A stretch of DNA of 64,000 nucleotides from Dasypus novemcinctus. Lineage: Eukaryota; Chordata; Mammalia; Cingulata; Dasypodidae. The notes under the pieces were generated by a model. The model saw nothing but the letters and a program-made list of their open reading frames with translations. It did not search any database and was not told the DNA's origin. Shown in pieces: positions 1-12,066 of this stretch; position 1 is the stretch's first letter; every line of letters starts with the position of its first letter. The stretch is from NCBI RefSeq assembly GCF_030445035.2, contig NC_080680.1, forward strand, positions 119,252,228 to 119,316,227, read 5' to 3'. The translations under genes were made by a program, and so were the position numbers.

Positions 1-70
1 ATTTTTTAATGCAACATTTTTTATGATCTATGTATCTTTAAAAAAAAGACAAAAATTTAAAAAAATTTTA
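1..70 (+). mobile_element. LINE-1 3' end, cut by window start
   Basis: The first bases match the terminal 3' UTR motif of the other L1 copies here (T-run, 'aatgcaacattttt', 'ctatgtatcttt', then A-rich tail), for example near 8700-8760. Only the tail is inside the window, so family and TSD cannot be judged. Confidence 0.6.
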
Positions 71-2000
71 AAAAGACAAAATCTAAAAAGAAAAATGTTT
101 GGGACAATGCAAAATGTCCTTGAGAAGTTAAAATCTAGAAGTAGGGCACATGCACACATTTTCTAAACACTTAAAAAATTGTGGGTAACAATTATGATAG
201 CAGAGATGAAAACTAAATACAATACAGGAAGTGATTGATTCTAGAGAGGAAGAGGAGGCAAGGTTTCATAGTCAAATGGCTAATATCTCAACATTTCATA
301 ATGGGAAGGAGGATATTTGAAGCATCAGGAGATGTGTAAGTGATGGATAGAGGGGGCAGTATCATGAAAAGCAAGTAATCCATTATGGTTATATAACATT
401 ATGTTATAGCAGAAATCTCTGTTAATTAAAACTAGGAAAATAAGTAGCACCTGGGTTAAGGGCGGCTCAAATGTCAGGATAAGATGGAGTATTATTTTCT
501 TATCATTATAAATCTATAAAATGGTTTGGAGCAAGGAATAGACATATTAAAAAAATATCTGTTTTTTAAAAAAAAATGGGCCTTGGAGAGATTTCTGTTG
601 TATTATTTAAAACTTAGCTGAAGGAAGTCAGGGTATGACAGCAGAAAGACCTGATATAAAAAAGCTATTGCAGTACTAAAAGAAAGAAGATTAGGTCTTG
701 AATGAGGGCTGTATCAGTGGAAAAGGAAGGAGTGGACACACCTGAAAGACATTGAGGTGAGGAAATCATTCATTTTCATTAATACTTCCCTTTACTGCAG
801 ACTTTATTTTCATAATCAGCTGGAAGATAATTCCAGTATGGCTTGTCAGTGATCCCAATCCATTTAAGATTTTAATCAGGCAGTTACTATCTGGTAATAA
901 AATGACGTTTAATGTTATAGTGATGGGCCTTTTAAAGAGCTCCCATCAGTAATTGAGTTGATACTCAGTAATGAGTTGATCTGTATTAAGCACACTGTGC
1001 TTAGTTTAATGAACTTAAATTTCATGTTTGCCGGAGCTAAGAGCTTTATATTAAAGCCATGCCATTTTGTGCTGTCTAGAAAAATTTTTAGTTCTATTTC
1101 ATAAATGTACATTGCATAACTATTCTTGGTTGGGCACTTGGAGAATAATTCTAACTTTTTTAAATGCGGTAGATTCCTTGTCTCTTTTAATTGTCGGCTT
1201 GTCACCAAATCAGTCACAAGACTTTATAACTAGAGGAGATAAATTGCATTGTTCCCAAATCTTCAAGTTCATTAAGGGTAACTCATGAAATGTAAGATAA
1301 AAGTTGAAATTGCAAAAATGTCTTTTCTCTAAATTATCTAAATATAGTAGTATTTTGCTAATTCAATTCAGTAGAAAAGAAAATTACACAACTCAAGCAG
1401 TTGAGCTTTTTGGAAAGTTGTTGCATCAAATTCATTCCCAGCTTTATCTATAGTTATCTATATATTTATATGTATATCTATATTTTAGCTATATATATAA
1501 TCTCTATGTTTATATATTTTTGTCAAATTAATATTTCAACAAGATCTTGCTTTACGTCAATGAAGTCATTGCTAAAACACACTTTCCAGGAAGCAAATAA
1601 TAAATAAGAGAGAAAGAACAATTTAAACATTCCTTTATGTGTTATTAATATCATTGGATGTAATAACAATTATAGTAATATTATAAAAACTCTACAAAAG
1701 GTAAGTCACTGAATTTTTATCAATGTACAAAATATTAGATTTAAAAGGATAACAAATTACATACATACATGTATATGTGTGTGAGCTATGGAATATTTAA
1801 TTACCATTAATAATTAACTAATTAATTAATTGCCATTCAAACTGTTTTCATTTGATCATGTTCCCTTTAAGATGTTGTCTACATGAAGACCATATAACAG
1901 TTAGTTATAACTTTCTTGTGACTACAATTTCAAATGACATTCTCCTTTTCTTTATGTTTTCATTCTTTAATTTTCCTGTGTTGATTTATTCACCTCTTTT
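71..2000. other. Unassigned AT-rich sequence
   Basis: No gene or recognisable repeat. Short open frames here (about 60-100 codons) are expected by chance. A TA-rich low-complexity patch lies at about 1445-1515. The 960-1250 segment is less simple in composition, but I can assign nothing to it. Confidence 0.5.
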
Positions 2001-2004
2001 TTTA

Positions 2005-2560
2005 TAACAAATCAATTTCATTGATACATATTAACAATTCATACAAAAAGTACAATCAATGGTATTTGGTATAGTCACATAATTGTACATTCATCACTTC
2101 AATCATTATTAGAATATTTTCATTATTTCAATAATAATAATAAATGAAACAATGGACAAGAAAATTCCTCACATCTCAATCTCTCTACGCTTTCCTTGCT
2201 GTATATAGCTGCTATTTCTAGCTATTCTTGCACAATTATTTATTGGTTGATTAAGCAGTTTTATTGAGATATATTCAGATACTATACAATCTATCCAAAC
2301 TTTATAATCAAGGGCTTTTAATACAATCACGATATTGTGCGTTCATCACCACAAAAAAATTTAGAACTATTTCATTACTCCGAAAATAAAAACTCACCCC
2401 CTAGCATTCCCCCCACCCAACATAACCACTAATCTAATTTCATCTTTATAAATTGATTTATATTTACATTTTACATAAATGGAATCATACACTTTGTGTC
2501 TAGTTTCTTTCACTTAGCATAATGGGTTTTCTGGTTTTTTTTTTTTGATATTAACATTTT
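2005..2560 (-). mobile_element. Old LINE-1 (L1M-type) 3' region, antisense
   Basis: Antisense L1 3' landmarks are visible: 'attgagatatattcagata' near 2266, the poly-C stretch near 2397-2420, and the phrase around 2470-2525 (sequence reading 'ggaatcatacactttgtg' then 'ctttcacttagcataatg') typical of L1M 3' ends. Two decayed pieces seem joined. L1-like sequence may continue to about 2990. Confidence 0.65.
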
Positions 2561-4567
2561 GTAGTATTAACATACATTTGTTCAACTTCAAAGCAAAATG
2601 GTCTTATATATGCATTCCTACCTATTCTTATTTAACATTCTTTTTAGTATATTCTGCTTTGCAACATTACCCTCATATATGAACATTTTGTTGACTATAC
2701 CATATTCCATTTGAGTAATTCTTTTTGTACTTAATTTTATCATCTTAGCACATATTATAGTGAAAATGTGGCCATCAGATACCCTGCAATAAAGATCTTT
2801 ATGCACAGAGATTCATCTGTACTTTGGAATGGTTTGAAATACTTTTTGAATCTTTTTAAATTTTAAAACAAGTGGCATGATACTTAATATATTAGTCTAA
2901 TATATTTGGTGTGGAAAATTTGAGCCTAGATATTGTTCCCATGTAGACATAGCTTTATACGCATATTTAATCGATTGTCTTCCAAATAATTTCAAAATCA
3001 TTAGCCTGTTCAAGAAAAGAATATCCACTCAGAGTTTGCAACAATTCTTGAAGAATTGCTGTATCTTAATGTGTGAGCTCACATTAACTGATCTTTTGGG
3101 TTAATTGTTCTAGGCCCATAGAGACCATTTTTATTGATTCAAGGACTTAAACACATCTGATTTGTCCAAGCAATGAAGAAGCATTTAATAAGGAGTCTAA
3201 AATAAAAATGTATTCTCATTTCTTTGGGCACTTGAGAACGAAAACGGTGGACTAGCTTAGAAATTTAACTATGAAAAATGGCTCCTGTGAAACAGCAACC
3301 ACTACTTTTCATGAAAATAATGTGACATTTTAAAAGCGACCCAGTATATAAGCCATAGAAAGAGGAGTTTTAATGGAAAAATTATAATTATCATGTAAAT
3401 TAAATATTTCCTAATGTAATTCAGTTATCCTCCTACTAATAAAAGTAGGAACTCCTTTAAAGTATGTCTACAGGTCATAAAATATAGCAGTATTAATCAG
3501 AGTCTTTGGGGTCCAATGAAATAAGGATATTTTGGTTTAAAGGAATTGTAACTCTGTCAACAAAACTTACATTGATGAGGTAAAGCTATTGAAATATTTT
3601 GCTTTATTTGACCATTATAGATAGCTTCTCAAGATCTCTCAGGCCTCAAAGAGGATGTCTGGTTCCAGTGATTGATTTTGCCTCTCTATCATCATAAATT
3701 CATGGAGTAATTTTCGATACTTTCCTTCACCTTATGCTAGAGAAATACATCCACATTCCAGATTTCTGCATAGCCCTTTTTTGAATTGGATTTCTGTTTT
3801 CAAAGCTATTGCATATGGACTTTTAACAGCTGTTAAGGTTACATCTACTGCTACCTCTGACGCTGCTGGCTGAGAGTCAACAGCTCCCATCAGCCTTGGT
3901 AGTTTGGCATGAGTGTGAAAGCTATTCACTGTTTAATTACAGAATTAAAACCTTTCTGTAAAAGCTCATCTATGGTAGCTAATAATCTCTGGTCCATTTA
4001 AGTAATGAGCTTGCTCTCCAAGGCCTCCTAAAATAAATGGCAGATTGATACAAGTATATATTTGGCATTGTGCAGGTCCCCTTTGGCTTAATAATGGACA
4101 GGAGGTCCATCATTTCTATATTTCCCAGTCAAGGTCCAGCCTCCTACTGCAAGTTGAGTAGGTAGGTTATCATCCAGAAAGGGGTTCTGCTTGACCTGTG
4201 AAAAAGTAACGCTGAACCCTCTCCATGATGTTATGGGTGGGAAAGAGGAAGAAGATGCTTTAATGTTTGGATTTCTACTTTTAATCCTGAAGAAGTCCTT
4301 GAGAATTTCACAGGCATGTTCCTTCATGTTTCTCCATCTGAGTCAGCTAACTCAGATCTCCAAAGGATGGATTTGTTTTGGTGAGTCCCTCACAAAAAGG
4401 AGGGAGTGAAATTAGGTTGAGGAGAAATGAGAGCAAAATAGAATCACTGCCCTATAGTTTGGAAACTAAACTCCTTCTCACATTTCTTGAATTTAATTGT
4501 TTTCCCAGCTCTTCTATTCTCTCTTTTTCTCTTTTAGATTGTTTTCTCGTAAAGCTTAAATGCTGAG
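2561..4567. other. Unassigned sequence
   Basis: Mostly AT-rich with no gene. Possible continuation of the antisense L1M to about 2990. The rest (3000-4567) shows nothing I can name; open frames near 3732-3929 and 4088-4409 lack any domain-like pattern. Confidence 0.5.
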
Positions 4568-4775
4568 ATTCTGGACCTTAATGCTTGGAATCACTGCTTT
4601 TTAGTTGTTTGACTTTGATCAATTTCATACCCCCTATGTATCTTAGTTTCTCCATAATGGAAAATGGGTATGATAAGTGTACTCTCCAATCAAGATTGTG
4701 GTGAGAACTAAATTACCTTATACATATAAATTCCCTCAGAACAATGTCTGTTATATAACGTACCCAATAAAAGTT
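4568..4775 (+). mobile_element. MIR SINE
   Basis: Ancient tRNA-derived MIR in sense orientation. The core and tail are readable as 'tagttgtttgactttgatca', then 'cttagtttctccataatgg', then 'aaaatgggtatgataa', followed by the GT-rich ending. Heavily decayed, as expected for a pan-mammalian SINE. Confidence 0.75.
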
Positions 4776-5169
4776 GCTATTTAATAATATTTAGAATTTT
4801 CAGTAGAGTTCCATTTGTGGCTTTCTTTTTATTTAACATTGGACAGCATATCTAATAATTTATCATGGAAGAATTTGCATGCTAGAAAGTTATCTAGTCT
4901 GAAATGCTGACAATGGAGGTAGTTTGGGAAGAAAAGTACATAGAAAGGGGTTTCCTTTTTAAAAATAAATTACAAATTTCTCAAATGGTTGAGTTGAAAA
5001 AACTCCAGAGGGAGTATTTCTATTGCTAACGAAAAAGCGGTTGGAGAAATTACTAATTTATTCTTACCAAAATAACCTAACTGTATGAGTATCACATTTA
5101 AAAGACTGTCAGTATTTATCTAGTGAAAGAGCAATAACTATATTACTTTTTAGAGTGCTTTTATATAAA

Positions 5170-5350
5170 TAACTTTGTGGAGTAACATATACACAACTCA
5201 AAGTTTTTCATTTCATTCTTCTTTTTCCCTATTAGAGATATTGTGGGTTTACAGAAAATTCATGCATAAATTACAGGATTCCCATATATCACCTTATTAT
5301 TAACATCTAGCATATCTGTTGTACCACAGACCTCTCAAAGATCACCCACC
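5170..5350 (-). mobile_element. Old LINE-1 3' UTR fragment, antisense
   Basis: The run from about 5215 ('tattagagatattgtgggtttacaga', split here only for description) to 5345 resembles the antisense L1 3' UTR also seen at 20340-20430 ('ttacagatattgtgaacttgc'). Short fragment; no TSD found. Confidence 0.5.
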
Positions 5351-5436
5351 AAATTTTGTCAATGTACAAAATATTAGAGAGGATAGAAGAAAAACAAATT
5401 ATATACATACAAATACATGTGTGAACATGTTTGTGT

Positions 5437-5620
5437 TATGGAACAGAAAACACACACATTAAATAACTGTCAGGCCCAGAGCTGAGCAGGGCATAATTTG
5501 CTGCTGGTATGATATGTGGGTACAAGGAAATGGTAAGACTGTTCCAAAAACCATGCTTTTTCTTATAGCAGACAAGACTGTTGTCTTGTAAATATATAAG
5601 GGTCATTAAGAGTTCCACTC
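5437..5620 (-). mobile_element. Possible LTR copy A of an unrecognised family (antisense)
   Basis: Read on the minus strand, this starts TGAGTGGAACTCTTAATG and ends in a GTGTGTTTTCTGTT-CCA stretch, so it has TG...CA ends. The same two ends border a longer copy at 5845-6196. The interiors differ in length (about 185 against 350 bp), so one copy has a deletion or the likeness is limited to the ends. Family not recognised. Confidence 0.35.
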
Positions 5621-5844
5621 AAACGTAATATGGTTTTAAAAGGCCACAGAGTTAGTAGTAAGTAAATGCAGATGTTTTTAAAGACAATATGAAGCACTGT
5701 TTTACTGCAGTTGTTATTGCCTGGCAATTATGCTGACTTGTTTATCACTGCTTTGAGTCCTTTTCTAAATCCCTTCAAGTATGTGGGCTAATGTTCCAGT
5801 GTTGAAGGAGTGCTGCCAACTAAAAAGGGCAGGAATCTCTGCTG

Positions 5845-6196
5845 TGACAGAAAACACACACACATAAACATAACGCACACATTAAACTTGGAGTGACAAG
5901 ACTCATCCTTCAACTGTAAAATGATCAACTCTGGGTCCTTGGAAAGGCATTAGATTTCTCAAGACTGAGGCACTGTGAACAGCAAAACAGGCTTAATACC
6001 TCTCAGATAGCGGGATGTTTGTGAAATAAAATAAACAAGACACTACATAGAAAAGAAATGTAAAAAGAAGATCCCAAAGATCCCAAAACAGAACTCTGTG
6101 GGAGTCGACTATAAAATAGATAATCATGGAGGAAGAAAGATTTATAGACTATGGATCTTGAATGGCAAAGGGCAGGCATCAAGAGTTCCACTCAAT
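5845..6196 (-). mobile_element. Possible LTR copy B of an unrecognised family (antisense)
   Basis: The minus strand begins TGAGTGGAACTCTTGATG and ends TGTGTGTTTTCTGTCACA. There is a TATA-like 'agtctataaatc' about 60 bases in. Only about 225 bp separate it from copy A, too short for a normal proviral interior. It may be a partly deleted provirus or two neighbouring relics. Confidence 0.35.
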
Positions 6197-6199
6197 TGT

Positions 6200-7140
6200 C
6201 AAAGTCAAAGCAAGTGAGTAGCAGCCGTGAAGCCAAGTATATGGCTAATGTGTCTCAGTTTTACCAAAAGCTGTCTGCCAACTATTTCAGCTAATGGGGT
6301 AGTACAGAGGCTGTGGCAACTGCAGGGGAAATTTCGTACCCTGCCTAAGTATCATGGCCCTACATCTCCTCTGGAGAAGTTTAAGCAATAGCATCAAAAA
6401 ACGGATGACCAAAAAGCAGTGTTGAGACCTGAATCCCCCGAAACGGAAAGAAATAAAATGACCATGTTGCGTAAGCATTTATGGCATAAATCAACTCTGG
6501 CTATACACAAGTACATATGAAAACAACCCTGAGAAGAAAAAAGTTATGTTGCTTCATTTTGACTTCCCTAATAGAAATGTTTGCACTTAACAAAGAAAAT
6601 ACTCTCTATAATACATAAGAGTAGAAATGTGAAACCTAGAGAAAGTAAAAGCAAAGCTAAAATGAGAAACTTTTAAAGTTTGTTTCCAGTCCCTTTCATT
6701 TTGTTACTCTTAACCCACCACAAATAGAGATGAAAAATTGATAAATTTTGAATTGTGACATTTTTATGAAAGAGGTCTTATTTGATTGGGTATTCAGGAT
6801 CACAAAATAGTCTTTATTTCTTTAAGAATGTTTTTAGAAATAGTTCAGTCAGAATATTTTATGGGTAAAATGATTTGTCTTCATTATTATACCTAATTTG
6901 GAAAATATCTGTCAGAAATTTCAAATTAATTGGTTATCTAAAGTAAACAATCTAAGTGAGGATACAAGTAGACTTCTAAAATTTACAGAAAATTATAGAT
7001 ACAAATGGGATGTTTAATTACCATTTGTCAATTCATATTCATGCTAGCCAACACTCAAAGATAGAAATGTAAAGGCATTTAGAATGACTAATTCATTAGA
7101 ATGAATTGCCACATTAACTACTTTAAAAAGCATTTATTGT
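6200..7140. other. Unassigned sequence
   Basis: No gene or confident repeat. Segment 6200-6480 is less AT-rich, with a few CpGs, and could be decayed internal retroelement sequence beside LTR-like copy B, but I cannot show that. Confidence 0.4.
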
Positions 7141-7602
7141 AAGCATTTTGGGGATGGCAGTGTAAGAACCACCAAAAATCCACTCCTCCAGCAATGGGAA
7201 CATTGGGAAAAAATGTCTAAATGAACATTTCATTACTCTGGAAATTAACTTATGACTTGGTCAATCCAAGGAAGGTTTATACAGAAAAATGTCTGAATCT
7301 CAGAAGAGCTAGCTTTGCAGTATTTTACCTTGTCCTATTCCCATTTTCCTCCACACAGGTCCCTGGTAGCCTTTAAAATCAGTAGTCCAACAACCAAAAT
7401 ACCTGTGAAAAACAGCAGCACAACTGCCACAGGAAGGGGCAAATAGTTTTCAAGTGTCCCAGAGACCCCATCTCTGGAGAACTGTTACTACTTGGTAAGT
7501 CTTATCTCCCTCAAAAAGCCCCATTCACAGGTCTTGTTATTAGACAGAACCTAGGGTTCATTCAATGATATAACCCCTATCCTTGAAGAGATTGGGAAAA
7601 AA
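7140..7602 (+). mobile_element. Possible old LINE-1 5' UTR/ORF1-side sequence
   Basis: Phrases such as 'aaatccactcctccagcaa' and 'gggaaaaaatgtctaaatga' resemble L1M 5' UTR sequence in sense orientation. It fits the sense L1M/HAL1-like material further right (9432-13130), from which it is separated by younger L1 insertions. Weak call. Confidence 0.35.
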
Positions 7603-7617
7603 GTCAATAGCGATTTT

Positions 7618-8769
7618 ATTTCCCAATCCTGAGGATTCTGAGGGATGGTGATGCCTGCTCCACCTCTAAATGAGAGGGGGCTTCTATCCTACATGGCTGA
7701 TGAATGGGACTTTCTTGCTTGCAGTTATAGACTCTCTCAGTTCCTTGTTGTGGTGGTTGTCTATCCTCACCTTATTAGCTGTCCTGGGTGAGTCCAATGA
7801 ACTGGAGAGTAGGTGTTGCAACTCTGCTGAGGCTCAGGGTCCAGCTGGCACATGGACAGCCTAGAAATTCAAGTCTCTTGCACATACACCTACCAACTCC
7901 AGTGCCAACTATAGGTTCAATAAAAGGAACAGAAGAGGCATGTGTAGAGAAGTCACAACTGAGCCCAACTCTGTGGCACTAAGGAGCACAAACTCCAAAG
8001 TAGGGCCCACTGGCAAGGCACCAAACTCTGGAGCCATCTGCCATGACCATAGAAACTGGGTGTCTCCATAGCCCTCAGGATTTCAGGTAGTATCTACTTC
8101 AGCTGTCTATGAGATACTGTGAGATGTGCATAAGTGCTCTCTCTGATAAAATCCCAACCCATTTTGAAGTTTTTTAGCCATATAAACTCATTTGTCTTTA
8201 CCATTTCCCCCTGTTATTCAAGGTTTTATTCTAGGTGCATCATTAACCAGTGCTTGGTAGCAATCCCTTGGTGCAAGGGAGGCTCATGCTTGGGAATCAT
8301 GTCCCATGCTGGGGGGAAGGTAATGCATTTATATACTGAGTTTGGTTTACAGAATTGTGATTCTACCAATGGAAGAAATTAGAGACAGTGGAGACAGTGG
8401 CCAATGGAGTTGCTGAAGGCAGGGAGAGGGAAAAAGGTGTAATATGGGGGCTTTTTCAGGACTTGGAATTGTCCTGAATGACAGTGCAAAGACAAACACA
8501 GGACATTATATATCCTCCCATAACCTATCAAATGAAGTGGGAGAGAGTGCAAACTATAATATAAACTATAATCCATGCTGTGTGGCAATGCTCCAAAATG
8601 TGTTCATCAATTCCAATGAATGAACCACACTAATGAAAGAGGTGGTTAATGTTGGAAAAATGGGAGGTATGGGGAGTGGGCCATATGGGAATCCCCTTAT
8701 TTTTTTTAATATAACATTTTGTGTAATCTATGTATCTCTTAAAAATAAATAAAAATGTATTTTTAAAAG
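7618..8769. mobile_element. LINE-1 insertion with 5' inversion (twin priming)
   Basis: Two parts of one L1 3' UTR in opposite directions. 7618-8350 matches the antisense 3' UTR seen at about 40045-40680 and 60000-60715. 8351-8769 is the sense 3' end with A-rich tail ('aaaaataaataaaaatg'). On the L1 map the two parts abut with only about 40 bases missing. Degenerate flanking duplication: gtcaatagcgatttt (7603-7617) and gtcattagcaattgt (8770-8784), 12 of 15 matching. This is the classic outcome of twin-primed reverse transcription. No coding content. Confidence 0.85.
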
Positions 8770-8804
8770 GTCATTAGCAATTGTTTACAATGTAGATGCT
8801 TGAG

Positions 8805-9420
8805 GGTTTTTTTTAATTAATTATTTATTTTTTAAAAATTACATTAAAAAAATATGAGGTCCCATTCAACCCCCCCGCCCCCACCCCCCACTCCCCCACA
8901 GCAACACTCGCTCCCATCATCGTGACACATCCATTGCACCTGGTGTAAGTACATCTCTGAGCATCACTGCACCCCTAGTCAATGGTCCACATCATAGTCC
9001 ACACTCTCCCATGTTCCATCCAGTGGGCCCTGGGGGGATCTACAATGTCCCGTAATTGTCCATCAAGCACCACCCAGGACATCTCCTCGTCCCGAAAACG
9101 CCTCCACATCTCATCTCTTCCTCCCATTCCCCAAACCCAGCAGCCACCATGGCTACCCTTCCCACACCCATTCCACATTTTCTCTGTGGACATTGGATTG
9201 GTTGTGTCCATTGCACATCTATGTCAAGTGGGGGCTTAGATTCCACATGGATACTGGATGCACTCCTCCTGCTTTCAGTTGTAGACACTCTAGGCTCCAT
9301 GGTGTGGTGGTTGACCTTCTTCAACTCGATGTTAGCTGAGTGGGGTAAGTCCAATAAATCAAAGTGTAGGAGCTGAAGTCTGTTGAGGCTCTGGGCCTGG
9401 GTGTCATATTATCAGTCCAG
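8805..9420 (-). mobile_element. Truncated young LINE-1 3' UTR, antisense
   Basis: A T-rich tail at 8807-8850 is followed by the 'gaggtcccattcaacc' start and C-rich tract of the lineage-type L1 3' UTR. It closely resembles 58380-58960 and 59590-60150. Perfect 11-bp TSD agatgcttgag at 8794-8804 and 9421-9431. 5'-truncated, 616 bp. It lies 35 bp from the inverted L1 to its left. Confidence 0.92.
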
Positions 9421-9431
9421 AGATGCTTGAG

Positions 9432-11111
9432 ATTTGATACCAGCTGGATTGAAGAAGAAACTGGCTGAAACCTTAGAAGGCAAACCTAAGGAATGAGATG
9501 ACCACAGGAGACACTGAAAATCTTGAACATATATGGGAATCTAGGAGGCCACAACCTTATTCAGGTATGTTGATATGCACAAAAAACACTTAAGAATTTC
9601 CTGATCTCTTCCCTTATTGTTGACCTTGCAGTAATGAAGGCTATGACAGAGTTTCAAATTACTAGAGTATTAAAGACATGCTCCTAGGGAGCCTGTGTGG
9701 CTCAGTGGTTGAGCACTAGCTTCCCACATATGACGTCTCAATTCCCAGCTCTGATATCTCAAAAAAAAAAAAAAAAAAGGAAGAGAAAATGAAAAGACAT
9801 GCTCTAATATATATGCACAGACCTTTGGCAAATGGAATGAGACTTGTTTGTTCAAATCATTTAGGAATCTCTGTCCAATCAACTGAATGATGAGCTAACT
9901 AAGCAGAGAATTTAGTTACCACATATGAGAAAGAATACAAATATTAATCATCAATGCTGGAACATCACAAAACAAAAAAAACAACAAGAAATAGCAACAA
10001 TAGCAAGTCTTAAGGAGTTGGGGTTCTGATTTTGATAACTGACAAATTATATCCTTTAAAAAATACAGTTTCCAAAAAAAATTACAGGACAAAAATGAAA
10101 CAGGAAAGTGTGGGCCATACATAGGATAAAAAGCAGCCACTAGAAACTGGACGTAAAGAAGTCCAGATATTGGGATAATGAGACAAATACTTGAATGTCC
10201 CATAAAATAGAAAATATTTATAAATAGATAGAAAGTATAAAAATGAACCAAACAGAAAGCCTAAGCTTGAGAGTACAATTAATAAAATTTAAAGAAAAAT
10301 TCACTAGAAGGGCTCAACTGTAGACTTGATCTTACAGACGAATGAATCAGCAAATGTGAATATACCTATATTCATTTGGGATTATCTGGTATGAGGCTTA
10401 ACACACAAAAAAAGAGAATAGTAAAAATAGCTTCAAAGACCTGTTGGACACCATCAAATACACCTATATAATACTCACAATGGTAGAAATTGAGGGGGAA
10501 GAGAGAGTGAGAGGCAGAATAAATATCTGAAGAAATAATAGCCAAATAATCCCCAAATTTGATGAAAGTAATCTACATGTACAAGAAGCTCAGCAAACTC
10601 CATTAGGATAAATTTAAACAATCCACTTCTAGACATATAATAGCCAAACTGTTGAAAGACAAAGATAGAATATTGAAAGTTGTAAGAGAAAAATGACTCA
10701 TAACATGCAAGGGATCCTCAATATGATTAAAATCATATTTCTCATTAGAAACTATTTTGTCTACTCCAGTGGGATGAGAGATTCTAAGTGCAGAAAGAAA
10801 ATGTCTGTCAACCAAGAATACAATCTCCAGCAAAACTCTCCATCAAACTGAAGGAGAAATTAAGACATTCCCAGATTAAAATTATTTAAAAGGGGAAAAA
10901 AACCCTGAGAGATTGTGTTGTTAATTAATTTGCCCTTAAGAAACACTAAAGGAAATCTTTCAGGCAGACATAAAAGATCTCCAGTGAGTAAGTAAAATCA
11001 TGATAAAGAAATAAAGAGCACTGCTAAAGGGACTATATAGGTTACAACAACAATTAAAAAAAAGGGTAAATGTATTTTTGTCTGCAACATTTATCCTTTC
11101 CAATTTGATTT
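9432..11111 (+). mobile_element. Old L1M/HAL1-like 5' UTR-ORF1 region, sense
   Basis: From about 10240 to 11090 the text follows L1 ORF1-side sequence ('ccaagaatacaatctccagc', 'ctccatcaaactgaaggag', 'aaacactaaaggaaatc'). Many stops; no intact frame. The left part (9432-10240) is more decayed but fits. Interrupted by the SINE at 9684-9792 and on the right by the L1 at 11124-12054. It resumes at 12161. Confidence 0.6.
9684..9792 (+). mobile_element. DAS-type tRNA-derived SINE
   Basis: A-box-like 'tgtggctcagtggttgag' at about 9694, then 'ttcccacata', a decayed B-box ('tctcaattccc') and an A18 tail followed by an A-rich segment. Perfect 12-bp TSD aaagacatgctc at 9672-9683 and 9793-9804. This head is that of the DAS SINEs described from the nine-banded armadillo, and is the main reason for the xenarthran call. 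Confidence 0.88.
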
Positions 11112-11123
11112 AAAGACAACTGG

Positions 11124-12054
11124 TGGTTGACCGTCTTCAACTTCCTATTAGCTGGCCAGGGTAAGTCCAATAAACCAGACAGCAGGAGTTGAAAGTCTGC
11201 TGAGGCTCAGGTCCTGGCTATCACATGGACAATCCAGAGATTCAGGTTTCCTGAGTATACACCAACCCCAGCACCAACCACAGGTCCAATAAAAGTGACA
11301 GAAGAGGCATGTGTATAAAGGTCACATCTGAGTCCAACTCCATCACACTCAGGAACACAAACCCCAAAGTAAGGTCAACTGACATAGCACTGAACTCCAG
11401 AGCCATCTGCCATGACCATAGAACTATGGGTCTCTGTAGCCCTCAGGAGAACCAGTACCTGGGGTTGTATCTACTTTGGCTGTCTCTGGGACCCTGCTGA
11501 GGTGTGAAACAAGAGTGCCTACAACTGCAAGCAGGAGAATTGTATCCATCATCCATGTGGAATTTAAGCCCCCTCTCAATATAGAGGTGGAGTATATCCT
11601 CCACAGGATGGAGGACTAGAGTATGGATTAGAGTGGATTTACTGATATTCTACTATGGAACTATTGTGATCAGTAATGGAAGAAATTGTAGCACTGATGT
11701 GGAGAAAGTGGCCACTGTAGCTGCTGACGGCAGGGAGAGGGAAGTAGAGATATGATGTGGGGACATTTTCAGGACTTGGAGTTGTCCTGGGTGGTACTGC
11801 AGGGACAGATGCTGGACATTGTATGTCCTGCCATGGCCCACTAGGTGGACTGGGGTAGACTGTATACTACAATGTAAACCATTATCCATGTGGTGCAGCA
11901 GTGCTCCAAAATGTATTCACCAAATGCAATGAATGTCCCATGATGATGAAAGAGGTTGTTGATGTGGGAGGAGTGGCGTGAGGGTGAGGGGGGTGGGGGG
12001 TATAAGGGGACCTCTAATATTTTTTTAATGTAACATTTTTAAAAATAGAGAAAA
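11124..12054. mobile_element. LINE-1 insertion with 5' inversion (second case)
   Basis: 11124-11508 is antisense L1 3' UTR (compare 40181-40575). From 11509 the strand switches, and 11509-12054 is the sense 3' end ('tgtctacaactgcaagcagg'-like start through the A-rich tail). About 14 map bases are missing at the switch. Perfect 12-bp TSD aaagacaactgg at 11112-11123 and 12055-12066. Same L1 subfamily as 7618-8769 and 39556-40681. Confidence 0.9.
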
Positions 12055-12066
12055 AAAGACAACTGG

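Noticed and set aside
1440..1515. TA-rich palindromic patch as a regulatory site or origin
   Set aside because: Low-complexity TA-rich DNA without any specific motif.
9056..9376. 106-codon plus-strand frame nearly the same as one at 58599-58919
   Set aside because: Both lie antisense in L1 3' UTR copies; the likeness is due to the shared repeat, not a gene family.
9684..9792. tRNA gene
   Set aside because: A-box is present but the B-box is decayed, with an A tail and TSD; it is a SINE.
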